Shown: positions 37,359 through 47,265, counted from the first letter of the stretch. The stretch is DNA of 64,000 bases from Desulfuromonadales bacterium (GCA_029289095.1 JARFUG010000009.1:1-64000); one strand, 5' to 3'. Translations and numbers: made by a program. Notes: a model not told the origin generated them from the sequence alone.

Positions 37359-38698
37359 GGCGCCCTCCTCGCAACGTTCCTGAAGACGGGGTTCTCAAGG
37401 GCGTTCCTGACATCCTCCGCCAGGTTCAGCAGCCCCCTGTAGCCGCCGTAGCTCTTCTTTTTTTCCTGATTCACGTCGATGAACGATATCCGTTTCTTGA
37501 TCGCGGTATAGAGGCTGCGTCCACCCGCCAGCAGCAGGTCGGCGCCGGTCTCGTCGATGATCCGCGCCTGCTCGGCGCCCGGATTCATCATCAGGACTCC
37601 CTTCTCCCCCAGATACTCGCGCGCCTTCTCCCGGTCGGCCTCCGTCGCCTTTCTTACCGCCGTCGCCACTACTTCGATGCCGAGATCCTGGAGCGCCGAA
37701 GCGATGGACCACGTCTTGTTGCCCCCGGTATTGAGGACCGCCTTCCTCCCTCGGAAGATCTCCCGGTATGGCGCAAGCTTCTCCTCCAGAGAGAGCTCTT
37801 CGCGTCGGATGACCGCTCTGGTCCGTTGGATGAGAGCCGCATCCCCGAGCGCCTCGGCGATGGCCAGAAGGGCGTCGCTGGTGTCCCGTTTCCCATAAAA
37901 GGAGAGTGAAATGAAGGGGATGCCGTAACGTTCCTGCATCTTTCGGGTGAGGGAGATCAGCGATTTGGCGCAGACGAGGACGTTGAGCTTTGCGCGGTGT
38001 GCGGTGCGGATATCGGCGATGCGCCCGTCGCCGCTCAGGGTCGACAGGACGCGAATCCCCACCTCTTCGAGCAATGGCGCGTACTGCCACATGTCGCCGG
38101 TGACGTTGTATTCGCCGATGAGATTGATGTCGAAATCGGTAGTGTGCTCGGGTTCCCGCGTGCCGACCAGGTGCTTCAGGACGGCCTCCCCTCCCAGGCG
38201 GCTGCCAAGGTTCTTACTGCCGACGAAGCCGGGGGCGTGGACGGGGACGACGGGAATGCCGTGTTCCGATTCGGCCAGGCGGCAGATTGCGTCGATGTCG
38301 TCGCCGATCAGCGCCGTGACGCAGGTTGCATAGACGAAGAGCGCCTGCGGCCTGTAGCGCCCGACGATATAGTCTATGGCCAGGCGCAGTTTCTCCTCCC
38401 CGCCGAAGACGACGTCACGGTTGGAGATATCGGTGGTAAATCCCATCCGGGTGAAGTCGCGTCCCGGGTGCGTCGTCCCGGTTTCCCGGGTCTCCCACGA
38501 AGCGCCGAGGCAGGTGATGGGGCCGTGCACGAGGTGAGCGGCGTCGGCATAGGGGAAAAGAGAGATCTGCGCCCCTTCGAAGGCGCACCCCCCGGTGGTG
38601 GCTCCGGGAATGGGGGCGTTGCAGGTGGACTTGCGGGCGGCGTTGTGCGTGCAGGCGCTCTCGTCGAGGAGTTCTCGAATCTTCGGCTTGGCGGACAC
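37346..38698 (-). CDS. nifE: Nitrogenase FeMo-cofactor scaffold NifE
   Basis: PGATTGGCAFEGAQISLFPYADAAHLVHGPITCLGASWETRET; VHAPGFVGSKNLGSRLGGEAVL; NVTGDMWQYAPLLEEVGIRV. Confidence 0.94.
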   Translation of the reverse strand: MSAKPKIRELLDESACTHNAARKSTCNAPIPGATTGGCAFEGAQISLFPYADAAHLVHGPITCLGASWETRETGTTHPGRDFTRMGFTTDISNRDVVFGGEEKLRLAIDYIVGRYRPQALFVYATCVTALIGDDIDAICRLAESEHGIPVVPVHAPGFVGSKNLGSRLGGEAVLKHLVGTREPEHTTDFDINLIGEYNVTGDMWQYAPLLEEVGIRVLSTLSGDGRIADIRTAHRAKLNVLVCAKSLISLTRKMQERYGIPFISLSFYGKRDTSDALLAIAEALGDAALIQRTRAVIRREELSLEEKLAPYREIFRGRKAVLNTGGNKTWSIASALQDLGIEVVATAVRKATEADREKAREYLGEKGVLMMNPGAEQARIIDETGADLLLAGGRSLYTAIKKRISFIDVNQEKKKSYGGYRGLLNLAEDVRNALENPVFRNVARRAPWEK

Positions 38699-38814
38699 GA
38701 GCTGATCCTTTCTGAAAGAGAGTTCAGAACCGGACCCGTCGCATCGTTGAGAGGGGACTCACCACGCACCGGCAGCTTCGGCGGGCGTGATGTATGCGTT
38801 CAGCCTGATGTCAA

Positions 38815-38830
38815 TGCAAAAAGTTCGCCA
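38815..38830 (-). promoter_or_regulatory. Candidate sigma-54 (-24/-12) promoter for nifE operon
   Basis: Minus strand TGGCGAACTTTTTGCA: TGGC-N7-TTGCA with canonical GG/GC spacing, upstream of nifE. Confidence 0.65.
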
Positions 38831-39041
38831 GTCTCGAACGTTAACCCCTGCTGCGCAACTCACGTAATAACGCGAAGATCAAAATCATCCACCGGACACA
38901 GGGAAAATCGAATAAAAAACGCTAAAACAAAGATTAACTGTGTGCGTCAGCCTCTATCACAGTGCGCATAATGCCTTTCGCTTGCGATTCAATTCCGATG
39001 CAGACTTTGCGGAGCTGCTTGATATTTAGGCAGATGCAATA

Positions 39042-39085
39042 AAGAAGAGCCGCACTGGAAACCATCCGTGCGGCTCTTCTTTTTG
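39042..39085. terminator. Bidirectional terminator AAGAAGAGCCGCAC...GTGCGGCTCTTCTTTTT
   Basis: 14-bp perfect stem with A/T runs. Confidence 0.88.
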
Positions 39086-39099
39086 CTTGTCAGTCGCGA

Positions 39100-39579
39100 T
39101 TATTCGAGAACGTACGTGAATTCGAATTGCCGGTTCTTGTCGTCCGGAAGGCGGCTGCCGACCTCGAAGGCGTACTCTCCCTTGTGCTCGAGAGTGATGT
39201 CAGCGCCGAAGTGACCGTCCATTCCGATCAGCCGGACCGGGTTTCCCGTGTTGCCATCGGGACCGGTGACGCGAAGGGCGACTCTCCCTTCAGTAATCGC
39301 TTCTTTGGTCGCGCTGTTCTCGAACAGGATCATGAAATGATGGGTCATCGGCATGCCGGCTTTCTTCATCGCCTCCTTCACGTCGTTGAGATGGGCTTCG
39401 CCCCTGACGCCGTCGATGGTCTTCTCGCCGATCAGGACCATCTCTTCATGGCCTGCCTTGTCATGACCGTGACCATGCCCATGCCCCGATTTCTTGTTGT
39501 GATGCATCGCCATCGCCTGTAGAGGGAGCATCCCCAGCAGTGCGACCGCAATCAGAACAGCCATTGCTTTTTTCATCAT
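39100..39579 (-). CDS. His-rich exported protein downstream of RND efflux genes
   Basis: Signal peptide MMKKAMAVLIAVALLGMLPLQAMA then MHHNKKSGHGHGHGHDKAGHEE. Confidence 0.75.
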   Translation of the reverse strand: MMKKAMAVLIAVALLGMLPLQAMAMHHNKKSGHGHGHGHDKAGHEEMVLIGEKTIDGVRGEAHLNDVKEAMKKAGMPMTHHFMILFENSATKEAITEGRVALRVTGPDGNTGNPVRLIGMDGHFGADITLEHKGEYAFEVGSRLPDDKNRQFEFTYVLE

Positions 39580-39614
39580 TTTCTCCTTTTTTGTGAGTTG
39601 TAGCCTGTTGTGTT

Positions 39615-42600
39615 TCATTCTTCAACAGTCGGGATCAACGACTTATTGACCGAGCGTGCCCGCCAGACGTAAAAGAGTACAGGGGTGACGACCATGACGA
39701 CCAGCAGCGAGGTCACCGCGCCGCCGACCATGGGGGCGGCGATGCGCTTCATGACGTCGGAACCTGCACCGGTGCCCCACATGATGGGAAGCAGACCGGC
39801 GATGATCGTCACCACCGTCATGACCTTGGGCCGGATGCGCTGCACCGCCCCGTACTGGATCGCCTGGTGCAGATCGCCCCGGGTGAGCATTCGCCCCTCG
39901 TCCTTCCACCTCTGGTAGGCCAGATCGAGATAGAGGAGCATGACGACCCCCGTCTCGGCCGACAGCCCCGCCAGGGCGATGAGACCGACCCACACCCCGA
40001 TCGACATGTTGTAGCCGAGCAGATACATCAGCCAGTACGCCCCGACAAGGGAGAAGGGGACGGCCAGGAAGATGATGCCGGTCTTCACCGCCGAGCGGGT
40101 GCTCACGTAAATCAGGACAAAGATGATGAGGATCGTGAGGGGGATGATCACCATCAGGCGCGCACGGGTCGCCTCGATGTACTCGTACTGCCCGCTCCAC
40201 ACAATGCTGTACCCCGGCGGCAATGTGATGTTTTCGGCTACCGCACGTCGGGCGTTCTCGACGTAGGTGCCGACGTCGATGTCGCGGATATCGACGTAGA
40301 CCCAGGCGGTGCGCCGCGCGTTCTCGCTCTTGATGCTGTCGGGGTCGTTGCGCACGTTGATCTCGACCATCTGTCCCAGCGGAATCTGCCGCCCGCCGGG
40401 GGCCGACACCAGGATGCGCTTGAGGGCCTCGGGGTCGCTGCGGAAGTCGCGCTCGTAGCGGATGTTGACCGGATAGCGCTCCAGCCCCTCCACGGTCTCG
40501 GTGACGCTCATCCCTCCGATGGCGGTCTGGATGACGTCCTGGATGTCTCCAATATTGACCCCGTAGCGCGATGCGGCCCGGCGATCGATGTCGATGTCGA
40601 GAAAGTACCCTCCGACGGCGCGCTCGGCGATGGCCGAGAGGGTCCCCGGCAGCACGCGCACCACCGCCTCGATCTCTTCACCCAAACGCGCCAGCACGTT
40701 GAGATCCTCCCCCATAACCTTGATGCCGACGGGCGTGCGGATGCCGGTGGAGAGCATGTCGATACGGGTGCGGATTGGCATCGTCCAGGCGTTGGTCAGC
40801 CCCGGAAAGTGAACCGCCGCGTTGAGCTCGTCGATGAGCTCCTCGGAGGTGATGGTGCGCTCCTCGGGCCAGATCCAGCGCCATGGATAGGAGAGCCAGG
40901 TGGGCCACTCCGAATAGAAGCGGTGGACATGGCGCGTGCGCCACTCGCTCTCGGGCTTTAGCATGATCGTCGTCTCGATCATCATCATCGGCGCCGGATC
41001 GGTGGCGGTCTCGGCGCGGCCGATCTTGCCGAAGGCGTGCTCCACCTCAGGGAACGAAGCGATGATGCGGTCGGTCTGCTGCAGCAGCTCGCGCGCCTTG
41101 GTGACCGAGACTCCCGGCAGCGTCGTCGGCATGTAGAGCAGATCCCCCTCGTAGAGTGGCGGCATAAATTCCGAGCCCATCTTGTGGATCGGCCAGGCGA
41201 TGGAGACGGTCAGCAGCAGCGCCACCAGCAGCGTCGCCTTGCGCCAGCGCAGCACGAAATCGACCACCGGCCGATAGGCGTTGATCAGGACGCGGTTGAC
41301 GGGGTTGTCCGTCTCCTTGCGCACCCGGCCCCGGATGAACCAGACCATCAACACCGGCACCAGGGTGATAGAGATGATGGAGGCCGCCGCCATGGCGTAC
41401 GTCTTGGTGAAAGCGAGAGGCTTGAAGAGGCGACCGGCCTGCTCCTGCAGGGTGAAGACCGGCGCGAAAGAGACGGTGATCACCAGCAGGGCGAAGAAGA
41501 TAGTGGGGCCGACCTCCTTGGCCGCGTCGATGATCACCTCGGTGCGGGGTCGGTCGGGCTCGCGCTCGAGGCGCTTGTGGGCGTTCTCCACCATGATGAT
41601 CGCCGAGTCGACCATGGTGCCGATGGCGATGGCGATCCCCCCAAGGCTCATGATGTTGACGTTGATCCCCTGAATCTGCATGACGATGAACGACATCAGG
41701 ATGCCGATGGGCAGGGCGAAGATGACGACGGCGGCGCTCGGCAGATGGAAGAGGAAGAGGATGATCACCAGGGCGACAACGATGCTCTCTTCGATCAGCT
41801 TTTGCTGCAGGTTGGCCACCGCGCGGTCGATGAGTCCCGAGCGGTCATAGACAGTGACGATCTCGACCCCCTCGGGGAGCCCGGGCCTGAGTTCGTCGAG
41901 CTTGCGCTCCACGCGCTCGATGACGGCGCGGGCGTTCTCGCCGAAGCGCATGACGATGATGCCGCCGACGACCTCCCCTTCCCCATCGAGTTCGGCCACG
42001 CCGCGGCGCATGTCGGGACCGAGGGTCACCCGCGCCACGTCCCGCACCCGCACCGGCGTCCCCTCGGGTGTCGCCATGATGACGATGTCGGCCACATCCT
42101 CCACCGAGGCGATGTAGCCGCCGGTGGTGCGCACCATGAACTCGGTCTCGGCCATCTCAACGGCGCCGCCGCCGACGTCGAGGTTGGCGCGCTTGATCGC
42201 CATCTCGAGCATGTTGATGGAGATGTCGTAGGCGCGCAGCCGATTCGGATCGACGACCACCTGGTACTGCTTGACGAAGCCGCCTAGGCTCGCCACCTCG
42301 GAAACCCCTTCGAGCGCCGCCAGCTCGTAGCGCAGGAACCAGTCCTGGATGGAGCGAAGCTGCTGCAGATCGTGCCGGTCGCTCTGCAGAACGTACTGGT
42401 AGACCCAGCCGACCCCCGTGGCGTCGGGGCCGAGTGTGGGGGTCACTCCGGCGGGCAGGCGCCCCGCGGCGTAGTTGAGGTATTCGAGGACTCGGGAGCG
42501 CGCCCAGTAGATGTCGGTGCCGTCCTCGAAAATGATGTAGACGAAGGAATAGCCGAAGAAGGAGTACCCGCGCACGTCCCTGGCGCCGGGAACCGCCAGC

Positions 42601-42818
42601 ATCTGCGTCGTCAGCGGATAAGTGACCTGATCCTCCACCACCTGAGGCGCCTGCCCCGGATACTCGGTGAAGATGATAACCTGCACGTCCGAGAGGTCGG
42701 GGATGGCGTCGATCGGAATATTGCGCAGCGCCCAGATCCCTCCGACGATGATGAAGACCGTCGCCAGAACGACCATGAAGCGGTTGCGGCTCGACCATTC
42801 AATGATGTTTTCAAGCAT
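39615..42818 (-). CDS. cusA: Heavy-metal efflux RND transporter, CusA/CzcA family
   Basis: MLENIIEWSSRNRFMVVLATVFIIVGGIWALRNIPIDAIPDLSDVQVIIFTEYPGQAPQVVEDQVTYPLTT; 1067 aa. Confidence 0.93.
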   Translation of the reverse strand: MLENIIEWSSRNRFMVVLATVFIIVGGIWALRNIPIDAIPDLSDVQVIIFTEYPGQAPQVVEDQVTYPLTTQMLAVPGARDVRGYSFFGYSFVYIIFEDGTDIYWARSRVLEYLNYAAGRLPAGVTPTLGPDATGVGWVYQYVLQSDRHDLQQLRSIQDWFLRYELAALEGVSEVASLGGFVKQYQVVVDPNRLRAYDISINMLEMAIKRANLDVGGGAVEMAETEFMVRTTGGYIASVEDVADIVIMATPEGTPVRVRDVARVTLGPDMRRGVAELDGEGEVVGGIIVMRFGENARAVIERVERKLDELRPGLPEGVEIVTVYDRSGLIDRAVANLQQKLIEESIVVALVIILFLFHLPSAAVVIFALPIGILMSFIVMQIQGINVNIMSLGGIAIAIGTMVDSAIIMVENAHKRLEREPDRPRTEVIIDAAKEVGPTIFFALLVITVSFAPVFTLQEQAGRLFKPLAFTKTYAMAAASIISITLVPVLMVWFIRGRVRKETDNPVNRVLINAYRPVVDFVLRWRKATLLVALLLTVSIAWPIHKMGSEFMPPLYEGDLLYMPTTLPGVSVTKARELLQQTDRIIASFPEVEHAFGKIGRAETATDPAPMMMIETTIMLKPESEWRTRHVHRFYSEWPTWLSYPWRWIWPEERTITSEELIDELNAAVHFPGLTNAWTMPIRTRIDMLSTGIRTPVGIKVMGEDLNVLARLGEEIEAVVRVLPGTLSAIAERAVGGYFLDIDIDRRAASRYGVNIGDIQDVIQTAIGGMSVTETVEGLERYPVNIRYERDFRSDPEALKRILVSAPGGRQIPLGQMVEINVRNDPDSIKSENARRTAWVYVDIRDIDVGTYVENARRAVAENITLPPGYSIVWSGQYEYIEATRARLMVIIPLTILIIFVLIYVSTRSAVKTGIIFLAVPFSLVGAYWLMYLLGYNMSIGVWVGLIALAGLSAETGVVMLLYLDLAYQRWKDEGRMLTRGDLHQAIQYGAVQRIRPKVMTVVTIIAGLLPIMWGTGAGSDVMKRIAAPMVGGAVTSLLVVMVVTPVLFYVWRARSVNKSLIPTVEE

Positions 42819-42835
42819 GGATTAAACCCTAAAAG

Positions 42836-42910
42836 CGTGAGGGGTGAGGCGTGAGGAGTGAGGGGTAAATGTTTTTACCTCCCAACTCCTCACTCCTCAC
42901 TCCTCACCGG
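42836..42910. repeat. Degenerate short-word repeat (GTGAGG/AGTGAGG) with inverse arm (CTCCTCACTCCTCAC)
   Basis: gtgaggggtgaggcgtgaggagtgagggg...cctcccaactcctcactcctcactcctcacc between cusA and cusB. Confidence 0.75.
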
Positions 42911-42911
42911 T

Positions 42912-44342
42912 TCAATTGAACAGATCGTCCAGATCGTCGTGGTCATCGTGGACCTGCGGAGGTTCGTGCACGCGCGGCTGCAGCATCTTCTGCACCGCCT
43001 CCTGCAGGCGGCTCTCGGAGTCGAGCATGAACTGGGCGGAGGTGACGACGATCTCCCCCTCGCGCACTCCGGAGACGACTTCGATCCAGCCGTCCTCGCT
43101 CTGCAGCCCGACCTGGATGGAGCGAGGCTCGAAGCGCCCATCGCCGAGGTGGACGAAGACGCGCTGTCCCGTCCCCGAGTAGAGGACGGCGTTGACCGGC
43201 ACCGCGACAACCCCTTCCTTGGCAGCGGCTTCAAGTCGGACGTTGACGAACATCTCGGGGCGCAACTCCCGGCGGGGGTTGTCGAGCTCGAGGCGGACCC
43301 GTTGGGTGCGCGTCATACCCTCCAGATAGGGATAGATGAAGTCGACGCGGGCCGGGAGCGACACCCCGGGGGCGTAGGGGAGCTCGACCGTCGCCCGCTG
43401 CCCCTCGCGAAGCCAGGGGAGATCGAACTCGTAGATCTCGGCGATCACCCAGACCCGGGAGAGGTCGGCCAGCCGGAAGAGCTCCATCCCTCCCATCACC
43501 GCCATCCCTTCGAACACCATCCTTTCCGTCACGACCCCGCTCGCCGGAGCGTGGAGAGTCATCGTCTTCTGCACCTCTCCGGTGCGTTCGATGCGGGCGA
43601 TCTGCTCCTCGGAGATGTCCCAGTACCGAAGTCGGGTGCGCGCCGCCTCCATGAGGCGGTCGGCCCCGGCGGCGAAACCGTTGCGGCTCTGTCCGCTGAG
43701 ATTGTTGCGGTTGCGCACCGCCAGCAAAAACTCCTGCTGGGCCGCGACGAGCTCGGGGCTGTAGATTTCCAGAAGCGGCTCGCCCCGGCGCACCTGCCGT
43801 CCCGTCTCGCGAACGTGCAGCTTCTCGATCCACCCCTCGATCTTGCTGTTGACCGAATACTGGCGCGCCTCGTCGTAGTCGATGCGCCCCACAGTGCGCA
43901 CCGTACGGGCGATGTCGCGCACCTGCGCGATCTCGGTGCGCAGCCCCAAATTCTGGATCGTCACCGGATCGATGACGATCTGCCCCGGCGCGGCGCCGTC
44001 AACGTAGACCGGCACGAGATCGTGTCCCATGTAGTCCTGCCCCGGCTCGTCGCGCACATAGGTCGGATCCATCGGCGAGACCCAGTGGCGGATCCGCCTC
44101 TCGGCGGGGGCGCTCGGAGCGTCGGCGCGCATGGGGGTGAGACGCATCCCGCAGATCGGGCACAACCCGGGCTCGTCCTGGATGATGAAGGGGTGCATGC
44201 CGCAGGTGTACTGCACCTTGGCCTCATCGCCGGCGACATGGTCGTGCCCGGCATGGCGTCCCTGCCAGAAGACGACACCCCCCAGGACGAGCACCGCCAG
44301 TGCGAGAAGGACAATAACGATTTTGGTCCTGCCACTATTCAT
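42912..44342 (-). CDS. cusB: Efflux RND periplasmic adaptor CusB with heavy-metal-binding domain
   Basis: VQYTCGMHPFIIQDEPGLCPICGMRL; adaptor core VRRGEPLLEIYSPELVAAQQEFLLA. Confidence 0.92.
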   Translation of the reverse strand: MNSGRTKIVIVLLALAVLVLGGVVFWQGRHAGHDHVAGDEAKVQYTCGMHPFIIQDEPGLCPICGMRLTPMRADAPSAPAERRIRHWVSPMDPTYVRDEPGQDYMGHDLVPVYVDGAAPGQIVIDPVTIQNLGLRTEIAQVRDIARTVRTVGRIDYDEARQYSVNSKIEGWIEKLHVRETGRQVRRGEPLLEIYSPELVAAQQEFLLAVRNRNNLSGQSRNGFAAGADRLMEAARTRLRYWDISEEQIARIERTGEVQKTMTLHAPASGVVTERMVFEGMAVMGGMELFRLADLSRVWVIAEIYEFDLPWLREGQRATVELPYAPGVSLPARVDFIYPYLEGMTRTQRVRLELDNPRRELRPEMFVNVRLEAAAKEGVVAVPVNAVLYSGTGQRVFVHLGDGRFEPRSIQVGLQSEDGWIEVVSGVREGEIVVTSAQFMLDSESRLQEAVQKMLQPRVHEPPQVHDDHDDLDDLFN

Positions 44343-44472
44343 TGCCTCGATCCAATCTATTGAAATGGTTTTTCAGGTCGTCAGGTTTTTTAACTGCTCA
44401 CCAAGGGTCTCGGGGCGCCCTGACAGAGGCCCGGATAGCGCCAGTCAGGTCCCCCGCCCCCTCATTCTTCCC

Positions 44473-45774
44473 CTAAAACCCACCCACCAGCGCCTCGAGC
44501 TGCGCCACGGCCATCTCGTGCTCGGCGACGGCCTCGTGAAAGGCCTGCTCGTAGTTGAAGAGAGTCATCTGGCTGTCGAGGAGGGTCATGAAATCGGCCC
44601 GTCCCACCTGGTAGGCGGAGGTCGCCGATTCCAGTGAAAGCTCGGCCTGCGGGAGGATCGCGTCGCGGTAAAGCTCGACGCGCCGGCTCCCCTCCTCGAT
44701 GCGGGCGAGAAGCTCGGCGACGCCGGCGCGGATGGCATTGCGCGTCTCGTTGAGCTCGGCTCCGCCCATGCGGATGTCGGAGCCGGCTTCGGCGACCATG
44801 GCGTGCCGCCTCTGGCGCTGTATCGGCAGATTGAAGCTCAGACCGAGGGAATACATGTCGTCCCCCATCTCCCCCATCGTCGGCTCGCGCTGCATGTACT
44901 CGATCGAGACGGTGAAGTCGGGGAAGCGCTCCCGTTGCGCCAGGCGCTGCATCGCCTCGCCGCGGGAGATCTGGGCGCGAAGGCTACGGAGGAGGGGGCG
45001 GTTGGCCTGGGCGTGCTCTTCAAGGTCGGCCGCGTCGAGCGGCAGCGCGCTCAGCTCGATGGAGGCGGGGATATCGACGGGGGTGTCGGCGGGGCGGTAC
45101 GCGAGGGCGTTGAGCGCCGCCAGTGTCGCCGTTCGCTGGCGCTGCAGCATAATCTGCATGTCGATCATCTTAGAGCGCTCCAGGTGCGCCTTGAAGACGT
45201 CCTGCTGGATGCCGCCCCCCACCCCGTACATCGTCTCGGTCAGCAAGATGATGTCGTCGATAGCCGCCAGGTTGTCCTCGAGCGTTTCAAGAGAGCGTTC
45301 GATGTAATAGAGCTGGAACCACGTCTCGCGCACCATCCGCGCAAGCTCGAGACGCCGCTCCTCGTGGATCCATCGGTACGACTCGGCCTCCAGCGACGCC
45401 GCCTCGCGCTCCAGGGCTCGCTTGCCGGGATAGGGGAGCATCTGGCTCACCCCGATCACCTTCGAGGTCATCGGGTCACGACGGAAATTGAGAGGATCGC
45501 GAATCACGACGTTCTGAATCCCGATCATCACCATCGGATCTTCCAGAGTGCCGGCGCCTCGCGCCCGGGCAACGAAAGCCTGCCAACGCGCCTCTGAGGC
45601 TTCGAGCTCGGGGTTGGTCGCCAGAGCCTGGGACACCATCTCGTCGAGGGTCGCGCCCCCCACCCTTCTTTCGATGGGTGAAGAATTCGCCGCAGGCGCA
45701 TCGAGGGCAAGGGCAGACGCTGCACTCAGAAAGAGGGAGAGGATAAGGAAGGCTGCACGAATGGATGCAATCAT
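44473..45774 (-). CDS. TolC/CusC-like outer-membrane efflux protein
   Basis: Signal peptide; ISRGEAMQRLAQRERFPDFTVSIEYMQREP; AELSLESATSAYQVGRADFMTLLDSQMTLFNYE. Confidence 0.88.
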   Translation of the reverse strand: MIASIRAAFLILSLFLSAASALALDAPAANSSPIERRVGGATLDEMVSQALATNPELEASEARWQAFVARARGAGTLEDPMVMIGIQNVVIRDPLNFRRDPMTSKVIGVSQMLPYPGKRALEREAASLEAESYRWIHEERRLELARMVRETWFQLYYIERSLETLEDNLAAIDDIILLTETMYGVGGGIQQDVFKAHLERSKMIDMQIMLQRQRTATLAALNALAYRPADTPVDIPASIELSALPLDAADLEEHAQANRPLLRSLRAQISRGEAMQRLAQRERFPDFTVSIEYMQREPTMGEMGDDMYSLGLSFNLPIQRQRRHAMVAEAGSDIRMGGAELNETRNAIRAGVAELLARIEEGSRRVELYRDAILPQAELSLESATSAYQVGRADFMTLLDSQMTLFNYEQAFHEAVAEHEMAVAQLEALVGGF

Positions 45775-46105
45775 TGTCTGCTCCTGGAGAAGGAAGTTTG
45801 ACAAAGTGTACCAACTTCCGTCGCCGAAGAATCGGATACAGGACAAGATTAATTCACGCACTGTGCCAAAAGCGATCTTTCTTATTTTTCCTGGATCTGG
45901 AGAAGTTATCGTCCCGAAAAGGATCATTTTGTAGAATATTGCACAACGGGCGGAAGAATATTCTCCAGCGGCGGAAGGGATAGAACACTTGGAAAGTGGC
46001 AGATCCGCACCGTGGGGTTTGTGTTATGATGGTTGTATGGGCCGTGAAGCTCCGGCTCACCAGCAAACCCTTACTGAAGCAGGAATGGAAAGTGAGTAGC
46101 GACCG

Positions 46106-46624
46106 ATGAGAAAGGCCCTACTGATCGTGGACATGCTCAATGATTTCGTTCGAGAAGGTGCGACTCTCGAGGTGCCGATGGCGCGGGAGATCATCCCAAA
46201 CATTCAGAGGCTTCTGGCTACGGCACGTCGAGAGGGATGGGAGATTGTCTTTGTCTGCGATGCCCATGCGCCGGATGACCCGGAATTCCGGAACTGGCCG
46301 CCGCATGCGGTCCGGGGAACCGAAGGGGCGCAGGTGATTGCCGAACTCGCTCCCCGTGAAGGCGAACGGGTGATTTCGAAAACCACCCTGCTCGGGTTCT
46401 ACGACACCGATCTCGAGGCTCACCTCCGATCCCGTGAAGTGAAGGAGTTGCTCTTGACCGGGTGCGTCACCAATATCTGCATCTACTACATCGCTATCGA
46501 GGCGGCAGTTCGCGGTTACCGGGTAAGGGTTCCGGGGGATTCCGTAGCTCCCCTGGATGTTCAAGAGGGAGAATTCGCCCTCGGACAGATGGAAAAAATA
46601 CTCGGCGTGCAAGTAGAGCGATAA
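46106..46624 (+). CDS. Cysteine hydrolase (isochorismatase/nicotinamidase family)
   Basis: ALLIVDMLNDFV; KTTLLGFYDTDLEAHL; LLTGCVTNICIYYIAIEAAVRGYRVRV. Confidence 0.92.
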   Translation: MRKALLIVDMLNDFVREGATLEVPMAREIIPNIQRLLATARREGWEIVFVCDAHAPDDPEFRNWPPHAVRGTEGAQVIAELAPREGERVISKTTLLGFYDTDLEAHLRSREVKELLLTGCVTNICIYYIAIEAAVRGYRVRVPGDSVAPLDVQEGEFALGQMEKILGVQVER

Positions 46625-46728
46625 AGATCTGCCGGCGCTTGACGGCGCTGAGCCTTGCCGACCGAGGCGGTCTCCGCCGCTTCAGTGATCGTTTTCACGG
46701 TTTCGACGTCGTTCTCGGCCCTGCCCCC

Positions 46729-47043
46729 TCAGGAAAGACCGGAAAAGAACCTCGGCAGATGGGCGATGCGTTTCCACCCCTCGCCTTCCTTCACCATCTC
46801 CACGTCCAGACTTTCAAAGTAGCGATCGAGAACGGCGCTGCGCTCCTGCGCCAGAGGAGGCGAGCAATAGTCCTCCTCCTCCCATAGGACGGTTCCATCC
46901 TTGCCGGTCCGCGCTCCGAGAAGACCTTTCGTCAAGGCGCGGCCGAAGGGCCGCAGAGCAAGGAAAGCCTCCTCTGTGAGCTTGCGCGTCAGTTCCTCCA
47001 TCTTGTCCGAACGGGGACGGGCGCTGACGAGATAGAAGGCCAC
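46729..47043 (-). CDS. Hypothetical protein encoded directly after selW-like gene
   Basis: 104 aa, GTG start 3 nt after selW stop (TGA-GAC-GTG). Confidence 0.7.
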   Translation of the reverse strand: MAFYLVSARPRSDKMEELTRKLTEEAFLALRPFGRALTKGLLGARTGKDGTVLWEEEDYCSPPLAQERSAVLDRYFESLDVEMVKEGEGWKRIAHLPRFFSGLS

Positions 47044-47046
47044 GTC

Positions 47047-47265
47047 TCATCCTCCGATGCGCCCGAGGAGTTCTTCTTCCACCGGGAACTCCCCGGAAGC
47101 CTTCTTCGAGTGAACGAGGCGGCCGTCGACCACAACCTCGAAGACGCCGCCTCCCGAGGGGATGAGCTGGACATCAGCCTGGAAACGCTTCCTCAGTGAC
47201 TCCGCCAGACCGGCGGCGCGGGACTGGTAGTTTCATTGCGAGCAGTATTCGATGGCGACTTTCAT
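47047..47265 (-). CDS. selW: SelW/SelT/SelH (Rdx) family selenoprotein, CxxU motif (UGA at 47233-47235), 72 aa
   Basis: ATG with GGAGGTGAG; MKVAIEYCSQ-U-NYQSRAAGLAESLRKRFQADVQLIPSGGGVFEVVVDGRLVHSKKASGEFPVEEELLGRIGG-TGA; absent from ORF track because of in-frame TGA. Confidence 0.93.
47202..47232 (-). promoter_or_regulatory. Candidate bacterial SECIS element of selW-like gene
   Basis: Minus strand CCGCC-GGTCT-GGCGG stem-loop starting 16 nt after UGA; G at first loop positions. Confidence 0.7.

Noticed and set aside
38830-38990. NifA upstream activator sequence TGT-N10-ACA before nifE
   Set aside because: No exact match found by eye; CTGTG-N15-CACAG near 38938-38962 has the wrong spacing.
42836-42910. 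Possible CRISPR or satellite between cusA and cusB
   Set aside because: Short hexamer iterations with an inverse arm, no spacers.
46989-47174. 61-aa minus-strand ORF (MSSSSPREAAS...)
   Set aside because: Out-of-frame overlap with the selW-like gene, which has the real SD and family motifs.
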